A DNA stretch of 56,457 bases from NCBI GenBank assembly GCA_012798535.1, contig JAAZMZ010000018.1, positions 1 to 56,457 of the forward strand. Reading direction: 5' to 3'. Source of the DNA: Leptolinea sp. (GTDB taxonomy: Bacteria; Chloroflexota; Anaerolineae; Anaerolineales; Anaerolineaceae). The stretch's first letter is position 1. The number at the start of each line of letters is the position of its first letter. The position numbers were made by a program, and so were the translations under genes. The notes below the pieces were generated by a model. That model worked only from the letters and a program-made list of their open reading frames with translations. It ran no database searches and was not told the origin of the DNA. Shown here piece after piece: positions 36,438 through 45,154 of this stretch.

Positions 36438-37049
36438 ATGAGGGAGTTAAAAACACCGGACGATATCCTAATAGAAGGACGAACATTACGCGAAATCCTT
36501 GAAACGTCGAGCCCGGCTAAACCTGCTGTATTGAAAGGCGCTGACCTGGCAGGCGTCAATTTGAAAAATGCCGATCTGACCGATGCCAATTTATGGGGCG
36601 TCAAAATGATTCACGCGGCTTTGAATAATGCCAATCTCAAGGGCGCGTACCTTATGCGGGCGAACCTGATTGGTACGGATTTCGCGGGCGCCATACTGGT
36701 CGACGCGAATTTTATGGATGCCAATATGATCGGCGCCAACCTGGAAGGTGCGGATTTGACAAATGCCAACCTGATGGGCGCGGACATGACCGTGGTCAAT
36801 TTGAGCGGTGCGAATTTACGTGGAGCCATTCTGAAGGATACCATTCTCAAAGGGGCGAATCTGACCAACGCGGATTTGAACGGTGCAGACATGACCAATG
36901 CCGACATGAAGGGCGTCATCCTTAAAGGTGCGAAGATGAAGGATGCAAATTTAAAGAATGCCGCCATTGAAGAGGTGGATGAAGAAGAGAGCCGTGCCAA
37001 GGAGAAACGCACCTCCATCCTGGATCGGTTTTTTGGATCCGGACGATAA
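36438..37049 (+). CDS. Pentapeptide-repeat protein
   Basis: This 203-residue protein consists of A(D/N)Lxx five-residue repeats from about residue 34 to 180 (ADLAG, ANLKG, ANLIG, ANLEG, ADLTN, ANLMG and so on), which fold as a right-handed square beta-helix. About 29 repeats are visible. A charged tail, EEVDEEESRAKEKRTS, follows. Members include DNA-gyrase-protecting proteins and others without known roles, and the sequence does not tell which. GGGAGAAATGG precedes the ATG. Confidence 0.9.
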   Translation: MRELKTPDDILIEGRTLREILETSSPAKPAVLKGADLAGVNLKNADLTDANLWGVKMIHAALNNANLKGAYLMRANLIGTDFAGAILVDANFMDANMIGANLEGADLTNANLMGADMTVVNLSGANLRGAILKDTILKGANLTNADLNGADMTNADMKGVILKGAKMKDANLKNAAIEEVDEEESRAKEKRTSILDRFFGSGR

Positions 37050-37085
37050 AGCCATCATTCTTCGTTTCGGAAAGAGCAGACGAAG

Positions 37086-37559
37086 ATGATGTTTCCCTTT
37101 CGATTCTTCCGGGCGTTGAATAAGCGCATAGTAGAGAATTACCGGCGTGGGATAGGCCCGGTGAATATCACCCTGTTGTTGACGACTACCGGCAGAAAAT
37201 CTGGTTTGCCCAGAATCACTCCGGTTCAATATGAAGAAGTGGACGGCTTGATCTATGTGGGTTCGGCCCGCGGGCAGAAATCCGATTGGTTCAAGAACAT
37301 CCTGGCAGATCCGCGTGTGCATGTGCAGATACAAAAAAGAGAATTCGATGCAATTGCCGAGGCAGTCACAGATACCAGGCGGATGGCGGATTTTATTCAA
37401 CTGCGCGTGCAGCGCCATCCGATCATGTTGCGGTTGATCATGTTCCTGGCTGATGGTCTGCCGTTCAATTTCGATCGCGCACAACTGGAAAAGTACTGCG
37501 AGAACCGGGCTATGGTTATTCTACGCCCCGTCGAATCTCAAGAAGAGAGTCCGGCCTGA
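37086..37559 (+). CDS. Ddn-type deazaflavin (F420)-dependent nitroreductase family protein
   Basis: This 157-residue protein has the family core LLTTTGRKSGLPRITPV near residue 29 and GSARGQKSDWFKNILADPRVHVQI near 59. Ddn-type split-barrel proteins use the 5-deazaflavin coenzyme F420, so the host may make or take up F420, though family members that bind other flavins or heme exist. It lies 36 bp after the pentapeptide-repeat gene in the same direction. Its stop codon is inside the loop of a strong bidirectional hairpin. Confidence 0.85.
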   Translation: MMFPFRFFRALNKRIVENYRRGIGPVNITLLLTTTGRKSGLPRITPVQYEEVDGLIYVGSARGQKSDWFKNILADPRVHVQIQKREFDAIAEAVTDTRRMADFIQLRVQRHPIMLRLIMFLADGLPFNFDRAQLEKYCENRAMVILRPVESQEESPA

Positions 37560-37578
37560 TATCTGCCGGACTCTCTTT
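37544..37578. terminator. Strong bidirectional terminator
   Basis: A perfect 12-bp stem (37544-37555 and 37565-37576) with a 9-nt loop is followed by TTTC on the plus strand and by a TCTT-type tract on the minus strand. It sits between convergent genes and includes the Ddn gene stop codon. Confidence 0.8.
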
Positions 37579-37587
37579 CATCAAAGT

Positions 37588-38661
37588 TTAATTCCCCCCA
37601 AGAAACTTCGAGACAATTGCCGCAAACTCCTCTGGTTTTTCCTGGAAGGAAAAATGCCCGGCATCCTGAATGGCAGTGAATTGCGCATCGGGGAATGCGC
37701 TGCTGTACATACGGGTGGCGGTTTCACTTTGCAGGTCATTGGTTCCATGGATAACCAGAACCGGTACGGTCACCTTCTTCATAGCGTCCCGTAGATCATA
37801 GCGCTGCCCCATGCTGATGTACATCCCCCAGGTCATCCAACCACCCGGTTCCCCCTGTTCGATCTGCGCGGCCTCCGGATTATCGATGACGGAGATATAG
37901 TACTGCCCAAATTTTTCGTCCATGGCGATCAGGTCGGCTTCAGAGCGGGAAAAAAGCTTGTTGAAATCGAAATAATCCTTGATAAACGCATCATATTCTG
38001 CCAGTTGGGCTTCTGGTAATTTTCGCCTGACGCTGGCAAAGAGATCGCTTTCAGAATCAGGCTGCGGCATGACCAGGGTATTGGCCGGTGAAATTAAAAT
38101 CATTTTTTCGACATGTTCCGGAAACTCGGCAGCGTAGAGTGAAGCCAGGAATCCACCCCAGGAATGTCCTATGAGGATCAGTTTTTCGTCTCCCAATATC
38201 TGCCGGATACGTTCAATATCGGCGACCTGGGCGCCAAGCCCCAGGGCTTTATCCAGCGCGGTCATGTTTTCATAGAATTTTTGTGAAGTGAACCGGTCGA
38301 AAGGGCGGGTGGATCTTCCACAACCACGTTGGTCATAATAGTGGAATCGATATACAGTGGTAAGCGGCTGCAGACCGGCGAGAGGTTCCCGATATGGCAT
38401 TCCGGGACCGCCGTGTATGACCAGGACATTCCGCCCGCTGCCGACGGCGAAGTGATAGAGCCGGATATCATTTTCCACCTGCCAGAAATCCGGATCACCG
38501 TTCTGGGCAGGAGGAGTCAGAGGTGAGCGCAGGTTCTCTCCGGCTTTGACCATTCCCGGACGATATAACGGCTGCTGGGTCATCCACCAGAAAGCGCCAG
38601 TTCCAATCGCCACGCCGAGGACAAGCACAACTCCAGCGATCAATAACGGTTTGCGTTTCAT
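37588..38661 (-). CDS. Membrane-anchored alpha/beta hydrolase (proline-iminopeptidase-like, S33)
   Basis: This is a hydrolase of about 357 residues. The N-terminal KRKPLLIAGVVLVLGVAIG segment is a signal anchor, so the catalytic domain is outside the membrane. The oxyanion motif HGGPGMP near residue 87, DQRGCGRS near 118, and the nucleophile elbow GHSWGG near 170 fit proline iminopeptidases and related esterases. A late VIHGTNDLQSE segment carries the acid, and DAGHFSFQEKPE the His. The frame extends to 38730, but that start would lie inside the WYL regulator gene. The ATG at 38661 follows GGAGAGAAA. It is co-directional with the regulator, 29 bp away. Confidence 0.85.
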   Translation of the reverse strand: MKRKPLLIAGVVLVLGVAIGTGAFWWMTQQPLYRPGMVKAGENLRSPLTPPAQNGDPDFWQVENDIRLYHFAVGSGRNVLVIHGGPGMPYREPLAGLQPLTTVYRFHYYDQRGCGRSTRPFDRFTSQKFYENMTALDKALGLGAQVADIERIRQILGDEKLILIGHSWGGFLASLYAAEFPEHVEKMILISPANTLVMPQPDSESDLFASVRRKLPEAQLAEYDAFIKDYFDFNKLFSRSEADLIAMDEKFGQYYISVIDNPEAAQIEQGEPGGWMTWGMYISMGQRYDLRDAMKKVTVPVLVIHGTNDLQSETATRMYSSAFPDAQFTAIQDAGHFSFQEKPEEFAAIVSKFLGGN

Positions 38662-38690
38662 TTTTCTCTCCATCCAAGTTATTCTTTTTA

Positions 38691-39650
38691 TTATTCGTTT
38701 CGGTACAGTCCTGCCGTAATCTGCGCCCATTCACAGACCAGATTACGTACTTCAGGAGGTTCCAACACGATGACACCCGGGCCGTAAGTCAGGGCATTAC
38801 TGGCAGCCGCGTGGAAATCCGGCGCGTGAAAGGTGACGATCACCGCTCCATCCGGTTGTTCTTCACAGCTTTCCCAGTATCCTTTGGCATACTGCGCCAG
38901 ATAGGCGAAACCGGGAGAAAAGCGCATACGAACCCTGACCGGCGGGATATCCTGAAAGTCACTGGCGATATACGCCTGGAAGTCGAACTCGGCAGGCCTG
39001 ATGAAAGTGAGTTCCAGCAGCTTCAATTCCAGGATCCGGTCGACCCTGAAAGTGCGGATTCCCTGGCGCAAGCGGCAAAAGCCAACCATATACCACCAAC
39101 CGGATCGGTGGAACAATCCATACACATCGACCTCACGTGACTCACCTGCCGGATTCCGCCCACTTTGATAGACCATGAATATCCGCCGGCTTTCACGCAA
39201 AGCCTGCCGTAAAACCTCGAGCCGGGGCGTCAATATCTGCATATCGGCGCGGTTCATCCCTGTGGCCACCAGGGATTTCTGCGCCCAGGCGATCTCCTGG
39301 CGCTGCTCGGCGGGGAGGACGTTTTCCAGTTTCGCGTGAGCGCCCTGAGCCGCTTCCCGGTAGAGGCTGCCCCACATCTCCCGCACCAGTGCCGTGCCCA
39401 GTGAAAGCGTCACGGCTTCTTCCGGTGTGAAGACCAGCGGGGGGAGTTTGTACCCGGGTACAAGAGAAAATCCCCCATAGGGTCCGCGTTCCGCGTAGAC
39501 CGGTACACCCATTTCATCGAGCATACCGAAATAGCGGTGCAGGGTGCGCACAGATACACCAAGCTGGGCGGCGAGGCTGGCGGCTTTCTGACCGGGCTGG
39601 CGCTGCAGAAGAAGGATCAGGGTGATGAGACGGGTGGCAGTTGTCGGCAT
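38691..39650 (-). CDS. WYL-domain transcriptional regulator (DeoR-type HTH)
   Basis: This 319-residue regulator has an N-terminal winged helix-turn-helix (AASLAAQLGVSVRTLHRYFGML, about residues 22-43) and a middle WYL domain (RIFMVYQSG near 157 and VYGLFHRSGWWYMVGFCRLR near 178). It ends with a C-terminal extension. WYL domains are thought to sense nucleic-acid or small-molecule ligands. A perfect palindrome lies 31-55 bp upstream of its start, overlapping its probable promoter, so it probably represses itself and the downstream hydrolase. A GAAGG site precedes the ATG. Confidence 0.9.
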   Translation of the reverse strand: MPTTATRLITLILLLQRQPGQKAASLAAQLGVSVRTLHRYFGMLDEMGVPVYAERGPYGGFSLVPGYKLPPLVFTPEEAVTLSLGTALVREMWGSLYREAAQGAHAKLENVLPAEQRQEIAWAQKSLVATGMNRADMQILTPRLEVLRQALRESRRIFMVYQSGRNPAGESREVDVYGLFHRSGWWYMVGFCRLRQGIRTFRVDRILELKLLELTFIRPAEFDFQAYIASDFQDIPPVRVRMRFSPGFAYLAQYAKGYWESCEEQPDGAVIVTFHAPDFHAAASNALTYGPGVIVLEPPEVRNLVCEWAQITAGLYRNE

Positions 39651-39680
39651 TTTGTACCTTCAGGTAAAAGAATACGATGG

Positions 39681-39705
39681 ATATATGTCATTTTATGACA
39701 TATAT
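39681..39705. promoter_or_regulatory. Perfect 11-bp inverted repeat, candidate WYL operator
   Basis: ATATATGTCAT (39681-39691) and ATGACATATAT (39695-39705) are perfect mirror arms with a 3-bp TTT spacer, 31-55 bp before the WYL ATG. On the minus strand a TTGAAT (39726-39731) and TACATA (39703-39708) pair, 17 bp apart, places the palindrome over the -10 and transcript start. Confidence 0.65.
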
Positions 39706-39805
39706 GTATGTCACGTCATGATTTAATTCAACAATCGCATGAAAACGATTGTCCATTAACCCGGACTGAATGGAGCGCCAGAAGGGATAGTTTAAAACAC
39801 AGCGG

Positions 39806-40600
39806 TCAATTGGCCGATGTTGTCGGGCCGAGGTTGGGTAACAGAGGTCTTGATCGGACGGGTGTGATCACACGCCCCGAACAACTGACAGGGGTTGGTC
39901 CGCCGCCGATCGGGGTGGGACATCCACTGCCAGATGAGGGCATCGTCCGATGGCTAGAGCAGTCCACAGGGGTTGGTCCGCCGCCGATTGGGGTGGGACA
40001 ACCGCTGCCTGTAGAGGGGGCGGATCTGGGGCTTGAACAATCCACGGGGGTTGGTCCACCGCCGATGGGAGTGGGACAGCCGCCGGTAACAACCGGGGGT
40101 TTACCCGAACAATCCACGGGGGTCGGTCCCCCTCCGATGGGTGTGGGGCAGCCGCCGGTAACAATCGGGGTTTTGCTCGAACAGTCCACAGGGGTCGGTC
40201 CCCCGCCGATAGGAGTGGGACAGCCGCCCGGTGATACGGGATTCTCAAGCGCGGTGGGTGGCGGCGGTGGTGTGGCTACCGGTACATCATCGGTGTTACC
40301 AATCAATCCTGGCTCATATTTCAACCAGCCGGTGATTGAAGGTTGGGCGGGATCACGTACAACCAGGTAGGCGCTGTCAGCACTCCGGCCGATCACCTGT
40401 ACTGAAGTTCCCGGTTTTAGCAGGTTTATTCTCTCATAATCAGGACCGGGTCCGGAGCGAATTTCCACATCGTTGTTGAGTGTCAAGGTCAGATGGTCGA
40501 CCACTGCGTTTTCGGGAATCTTCTTCAACGGCATATTGCAGTTGGATAGCAAGATCAAACCTGCCAGAAGGATAAAAGCGGTAAGCAGTTTTATCTTCAT
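39806..40600 (-). CDS. SH3b-domain lipoprotein with five Cys-bracketed PTPIGGGPTP repeats
   Basis: This protein of about 264 residues starts MKIKLLTAFILLAGLILLSNC, a lipoprotein-like signal (Cys about 21; the N before Cys is atypical). A bacterial SH3 domain follows (DVEIRSGPGPDYERINLL and WLKYEPGLIG, about residues 42-104). After a proline stretch come five near-identical repeats of the form CPTPIGGGPTPV(D/S)C. Their DNA cores end at 39922, 40000, 40078, 40150 and 40222, so the periods are 26, 26, 24 and 24 residues from C- to N-terminal. Each unit has two Cys 13 residues apart that could form a disulfide loop. The repeats match no domain I know. GGAGGGAAC precedes the ATG. Confidence 0.75.
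   Translation of the reverse strand: MKIKLLTAFILLAGLILLSNCNMPLKKIPENAVVDHLTLTLNNDVEIRSGPGPDYERINLLKPGTSVQVIGRSADSAYLVVRDPAQPSITGWLKYEPGLIGNTDDVPVATPPPPPTALENPVSPGGCPTPIGGGPTPVDCSSKTPIVTGGCPTPIGGGPTPVDCSGKPPVVTGGCPTPIGGGPTPVDCSSPRSAPSTGSGCPTPIGGGPTPVDCSSHRTMPSSGSGCPTPIGGGPTPVSCSGRVITPVRSRPLLPNLGPTTSAN
39880..40225. repeat. Five-unit minisatellite coding the Cys/Pro/Gly repeats
   Basis: Five units of 78, 78, 72 and 72 bp spacing share a nearly identical core of about 40 bp. The DNA conservation, including third codon positions, suggests recent or ongoing copy-number change by slippage or recombination. Confidence 0.85.
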
Positions 40601-40696
40601 GTTCCCTCCACACTCCGGCAAACCGGGGAACCACTTTTGCTGCCTGATGTAAATTTCTTTTTCTAAAATCAGTCTGGGGAACTATCCACCAACATT

Positions 40697-42346
40697 CTAC
40701 ATCGAATTAATCCAGAGTGTCTGATAGGGCGCCAGCAGGTAGGCATCCACAGGTTGTTCGCAGGCTGTGATATTTTGCAGACACAGGGTTTTTTGCTGCC
40801 CATCAGGTGAAATCCGCCACACAGCAAAAATCGCGGAGCCCCTGTCTATTACCTCCTGTTTTCCGAAAGGATGAAATGCCGGGGATGCCGCTCTGAGGAG
40901 GAGCAGATCACGAAAGCGCGAAAAAATTTGCACCCGCCGGGAACCGGGCTGGTTTAAATCGTTCTCCAACTGCTGGTATTCCAATTTTTCCCGGTTGATC
41001 GATCGATTTTGCCCGCTCTTGATGACACCTTCGTTCCAGCCGCGCGAGCCAAACAGGCTGTGAAAGTAAATGCCCGGAACACCTTTCATGGCCAGCATAA
41101 TCGCCTGGGCAGCCATGAAGCGGTCGATCTTCATGGCGGGCGGATCACTTTCGGACGGCGAGTTAAGCGCATCGAAATAATTGATATTCATTTCATAAGG
41201 ACTCTGAGTCCCATCGGGATTGTTTTTATAGGATACGCGTCCGCCATGCGCAAATGTGACCTGGATCAATTTCTCGATCTCCGCATCGGAAAGAATTCCG
41301 CGTGCTGGATTCAAACCGATACCGTCATGCGAAGCGAGGAAATTGAAAAATGTTGTCTGCCCGGATGGCAGATACAGACCGGCTGCCCACCGGGTGAGCG
41401 CGGTGGAATCCCCGTTGAGCAAAGTATGCAAAACCAAAGGCGGTAAGGCGAAGTTGTATACCAGCTGCGCTTCATTCGAACCGTCACCAAAATAAGTAAT
41501 ATTTTCTTTGTGAGGTACATTGGTTTCGGTGATGATGCGCACATGTGGAGCGATTTCATCCAGCACTGCCCTGAACAGTTGGATGAAGACATGGGTTTGC
41601 GGAAGGTGTAGACAGGTCGTACCGATCTCTTTCCAGAGATAGGCAATGGCATCCAGGCGGATGAATTGCGCACCATTCTGAATGTACTGAAAAAGGATAT
41701 CGAATATTTCCAGAAGCACATCCGGATTCTGAAAATTCAGATCCACCTGATCCGCACTAAAAGTCGTCCATACCCTGCGTGCGCCGGTGGTGGTCTGAAA
41801 TTCTGTCAATAGAGGCAATGTGCGAGGTCTGATAACCGTCGACAGATCAGGATTGCCATCCACGGTGATGAAAAAATCCCGGTAGGGTGGTTCATTGCGA
41901 AGAAAGGCCTGGAACCATTCGCTTTGGGAGGAAACATGATTGACAACGCCGTCCACCATCAGACGGAAACCGGCGGCCAGATTCTTCACATCCGTCCAAT
42001 CGCCCAGAGCAGGATCCACCTTTCGATAATCGATTATTGAGAATCCATCATCGGAAGACCAGGGGAAAAATGGCAGGAGATGGATGCCACTGACCACCCC
42101 CTTCAAATATCTATCACAGAATTCGCCAAGAATACGCAGATGTGGCAGACCGGGATAGCGTACCTGATCACCATAGGTGATCAAAATGGCATCCCGTTCT
42201 GTAAGATGATCGTTATCCGGTTTCGAGATCTTCCCTCGATACCGGGCAATAAGTTCCAACAGGCGATTCAGTACCTGCGGCAGAACCTCGGTGCCATACA
42301 GGCATTTCAGTAGATCGGCATACCGTTGCTGATCCATAGTAATCAT
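40697..42346 (-). CDS. GH13 subfamily 18 sugar phosphorylase (sucrose/glucosylglycerate phosphorylase-like)
   Basis: This is a GH13 enzyme of about 549 residues. Expected landmarks are present: HLLPFFPWSSDDGFSI near residue 90, FIRLDAIAYLWKEIG with the nucleophile Asp near 232, and IITETNVPHKENITYFG with the general-acid Glu near 274. NFLASHDGIGL near 345 holds the transition-state Asp. The family reversibly cleaves an alpha-glucoside with phosphate to give glucose 1-phosphate; sucrose, glucosylglycerate and glucosylglycerol are all possible. The frame is open to 42409; ATGs at 42346 and 42337 are likelier starts, but no strong ribosome site decides. Confidence 0.82.
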   Translation of the reverse strand: MITMDQQRYADLLKCLYGTEVLPQVLNRLLELIARYRGKISKPDNDHLTERDAILITYGDQVRYPGLPHLRILGEFCDRYLKGVVSGIHLLPFFPWSSDDGFSIIDYRKVDPALGDWTDVKNLAAGFRLMVDGVVNHVSSQSEWFQAFLRNEPPYRDFFITVDGNPDLSTVIRPRTLPLLTEFQTTTGARRVWTTFSADQVDLNFQNPDVLLEIFDILFQYIQNGAQFIRLDAIAYLWKEIGTTCLHLPQTHVFIQLFRAVLDEIAPHVRIITETNVPHKENITYFGDGSNEAQLVYNFALPPLVLHTLLNGDSTALTRWAAGLYLPSGQTTFFNFLASHDGIGLNPARGILSDAEIEKLIQVTFAHGGRVSYKNNPDGTQSPYEMNINYFDALNSPSESDPPAMKIDRFMAAQAIMLAMKGVPGIYFHSLFGSRGWNEGVIKSGQNRSINREKLEYQQLENDLNQPGSRRVQIFSRFRDLLLLRAASPAFHPFGKQEVIDRGSAIFAVWRISPDGQQKTLCLQNITACEQPVDAYLLAPYQTLWINSM

Positions 42347-42484
42347 TGTACAGCAGGTTGATGTACGCCATGTTTTTCTGCCGCCATCCGGCAGACTCAA
42401 TATTCTCATTTCCCATAACTGCCGATGGGGAAATTATTACAAAATAGCGATCAGCCTGTCTCTATTCGATTGTACGATGATCGT

Positions 42485-43183
42485 TCAATGCTGCATTTCG
42501 AGTATAGGCTTGGATTCGCTGTGCTCTATCTTGCAGTTCAAAAGATCGTTTACGGCTCTGGTCAATACCGAGTCCACTTCGATCATGGCAGTGGTCGGCT
42601 TTTCGGTCTTCGGCTTTGCATTGAAGGCTTTGATGCAGTCCACCGAAATTTTAGCGATCAGATCGAAAGGCACTTTGTCGGTATTCAGAGTCAGATCAAA
42701 TGCATGCACATTATCCAGGGAAATTCCATAGTAGTTGCGAATGAATTCCGATCTGACCCGATCCCCTTCCTCACAGATGGTGGCAGCTTCGAGATGGGTT
42801 AGATTCTCTTCCTGCATCAGGCGTTTTACCCGGGCATGGAAGGGCGCCTGAAAGCGGATATGAAAAACATCTGCGTATCCGCCCAGTACGGAAAATCCGC
42901 TGCGTCCGAGGATAACCGCATTGCCATGAACGGCGAAGGCTTCCAGGCTTCTGTTGAGCATATCCACCATCATGTCACGCCGTTTATCGCGTTGGGCGTT
43001 GAATTTAGCCCAGAATCCTGGCAGTGTCTCATATTCCCTGTCAAATTCCACAAAACCATAGTGTTCCAGCAGGTTGCCGATGATCTCTTTATCCACATAA
43101 TGGTAGCCCAGATTGTTAGCTATCTTCCGGGCTAGCAAATCCCCCTCGCTGCCAAAATCTCTGGAGATGGTTACGGTAGTCAT
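42485..43183 (-). CDS. Cytidylate-kinase-like family protein
   Basis: This 232-residue protein starts VTISRDFGSEGDLLARKIA, the family's modified P-loop region without a classical GxxGxGKS, followed by YVDKEIIGNLL. Other conserved regions are GNAVILGRSG near residue 90 and LTLNTDKVPFDLI near 187. These proteins resemble cytidylate kinase in fold, but whether they phosphorylate CMP is not known to me. A minus-strand TATAAT box lies at 43234-43239, 51 nt before the ATG. It is a single gene, 139 bp from the GH13 gene. Confidence 0.82.
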   Translation of the reverse strand: MTTVTISRDFGSEGDLLARKIANNLGYHYVDKEIIGNLLEHYGFVEFDREYETLPGFWAKFNAQRDKRRDMMVDMLNRSLEAFAVHGNAVILGRSGFSVLGGYADVFHIRFQAPFHARVKRLMQEENLTHLEAATICEEGDRVRSEFIRNYYGISLDNVHAFDLTLNTDKVPFDLIAKISVDCIKAFNAKPKTEKPTTAMIEVDSVLTRAVNDLLNCKIEHSESKPILEMQH

Positions 43184-43370
43184 ATCACACCTCCTTTTTG
43201 GATATTTGGATTGAAAAGATCTTTTTGATTCCTATTATAGTGAATCCAACCTATTCTTCATTAAAATTTGCCCCAAAAACTTGGACAATTATGTATAAAA
43301 CCGGTTTTTGGAGCTTTCTTTCGCAATTCTTCAGTCAGAAATTGGGTTGATTTATAAATTGACCTTCAGA

Positions 43371-44291
43371 TCATGGTGGTGATGGGGCATCAACCGCACA
43401 ACGGAAACCCATCTGACCATCATAATAATGTTCCCCTTTTCCACTGGCACGGTTTGTCACACGCAGATCTACAGCCAGGCTGGTACAGCCACCTCCTTTA
43501 CGAATGAGGTATTTCCCTGTATCTGGACCAACGGGATTCATATAGGGTGACATGGCGTAGTATTCCGGTGAATAACGGTCGGATACCCACTCCCAGACAT
43601 TTCCCGCCATATTAAAGGCGCCATAGGGGCTGGCTCCTTCCGGGTATTCATCGACCTTTGCCGTATGGCAGTAACTGCTGTAACCACAGCGTGGATTTTG
43701 TGGGCTTTCCGGTGGGAGGTGGTCGCAGATGTAATAATTGGCTTGTCCACAATCCAGGGTATTCCCCCAGGGATACAGGCGTCCGTCTGAGCCACGCGCG
43801 GCTTTTTCCCACTCGGCTTCAGTGGGCAGCCGTTTTCCCGCCCACCGACAGTAATCTTGTGCATCTTTAGAAAGATAGACCAATGCCGGGTGTTGCCGAA
43901 AATCCGGGTGAATGGAATAAGGAATATACGTGATGGCAGATCTCTCATATATTTCAGGGTGACAGGCGTCTTCAGCCATACAGCGGTCGTAAGCTTCATT
44001 GGTCACTTCGAAACGGTCGACCCAGAAAGCGTTAACAAAAACGGAATGCTGAGGTTTTTCATCCTCTCCGGCGGCTGCGTCATCTTGTGCAGCGCCCATA
44101 ATAAAGGAACCGGCGGGAACGCATACCATCTCCAAACCATCTATCGGCGAGGTCCAGATCTGCCCGATATGCTGGCAAACAGGTGGATATGTATTGTAAA
44201 TTCGGGAGGATGACCGACTGGCAAGAAAGAAGTATCCGACCAATGATAGACATGTAACGCAGAGAAATCCCCTCAATATAATGGTTTTCAT
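43371..44291 (-). CDS. SUMF1/FGE-fold protein without the catalytic cysteine pair
   Basis: This 306-residue protein has an N-terminal signal anchor (about residues 5-25) and a formylglycine-generating-enzyme sulfatase domain: MVCVPAGSFIMGA near 55, FWVDRFEVTNEAYDRCM near 90, RLPTEAEWEKAARG near 152, GNVWEWVSDRY near 229 and a final MGFRC. In true FGE two copper-binding Cys follow the GGSW motif. Here the region reads KGGGCTSLAVDLRVTNR and lacks that pair. Catalytic sulfatase activation is therefore unlikely. It may be a structural, binding or other SUMF1-fold enzyme outside the membrane. Confidence 0.83.
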   Translation of the reverse strand: MKTIILRGFLCVTCLSLVGYFFLASRSSSRIYNTYPPVCQHIGQIWTSPIDGLEMVCVPAGSFIMGAAQDDAAAGEDEKPQHSVFVNAFWVDRFEVTNEAYDRCMAEDACHPEIYERSAITYIPYSIHPDFRQHPALVYLSKDAQDYCRWAGKRLPTEAEWEKAARGSDGRLYPWGNTLDCGQANYYICDHLPPESPQNPRCGYSSYCHTAKVDEYPEGASPYGAFNMAGNVWEWVSDRYSPEYYAMSPYMNPVGPDTGKYLIRKGGGCTSLAVDLRVTNRASGKGEHYYDGQMGFRCAVDAPSPP

Positions 44292-44515
44292 GTGTACGCT
44301 TCCCGGATTATCCTGTCAGTTTCAAGTAAGCTGCTTTTTCTTTCCCTTCTTCCATCGAATTTATATTATCGATCTAAATGATCAACCGCGTTGATGAAGA
44401 AATCACAACACTGTTTGATATTTTTCTTTTTTCCATCATTATCTATAATGAAGAAACACCGATTCCTATCTTTCATTCTGTGTGTCCGTATCATGGTGAT
44501 AAATAAGGGAAGCTT

Positions 44516-45145
44516 ATGAAATTACGCGACCTTTTCAAATCCAAACCGAATAAATTCATGCTTATGCTGATCGATCAGACCGAAATCACCGTGAAGGGTC
44601 TTGATCTTCTGATTCATTATCTTAAGAAACGCAGTTCCAATGTTGCAAAGCAGATCGTGGAGACGGAAGATCAGGCAGAAGAAATGCGGCGTATTATGAT
44701 CGAAGAGCTGATGGATACATTTATTACGCCTTTCGACCGCGAGGACATTTTTGCACTTTCCCGGGATTTTGATGATATTTTGCGCTATTCAAGCACCACC
44801 GTGGAAGAAATGGAAATACTGGATGTAACTCCCACACCACAGATGCAAAAGATGGCGGAATTGTTGTGCGATGCCGCCCGGGAATTGCATCTGGCGGTAT
44901 TAAGGCTTCAAGACAAACATTATGCCGTGGCCACCGAACATGCCAATACCGCCAAACGCATCGAAACTCAGGTGGAAACCACCTATCGCGAGGCTATCGC
45001 CGAATTATTCGAGGAAACCCGCGATATCAAGCGGGTGATGAATGTGCTCAAGGTACGCGAGATTTACCGTCATTTGAGCAATGCGGCAGACCGCCAGGCC
45101 AGAGCGGCGGATGTGATTTCCGATATCATATTAAAGATTGCTTAG
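44516..45145 (+). CDS. DUF47/PhoU-like regulator of the Pit transporter
   Basis: This 209-residue all-helical protein has a PhoU-like DUF47 (TIGR00153-type) pattern, including LRDLFKSKPNKF at the start and ITPFDREDIFALSRDFDDILRY near residue 69 with the metal-binding acidic and Arg residues. Such genes nearly always lie just before a Pit phosphate transporter, as here (9 bp gap), and are thought to control it. The promoter has a clear TATAAT at 44444-44449 but no good -35. No Pho box is recognisable. Confidence 0.9.
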   Translation: MKLRDLFKSKPNKFMLMLIDQTEITVKGLDLLIHYLKKRSSNVAKQIVETEDQAEEMRRIMIEELMDTFITPFDREDIFALSRDFDDILRYSSTTVEEMEILDVTPTPQMQKMAELLCDAARELHLAVLRLQDKHYAVATEHANTAKRIETQVETTYREAIAELFEETRDIKRVMNVLKVREIYRHLSNAADRQARAADVISDIILKIA

Positions 45146-45154
45146 TGTACTTCG

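Noticed and set aside
39708-40370. Plus-strand open frame through the repeat region, also rich in Gly-Pro repeats
   Set aside because: It is the antisense shadow of the lipoprotein. The minus-strand frame has signal peptide, SH3b domain and ribosome site; this one has none.
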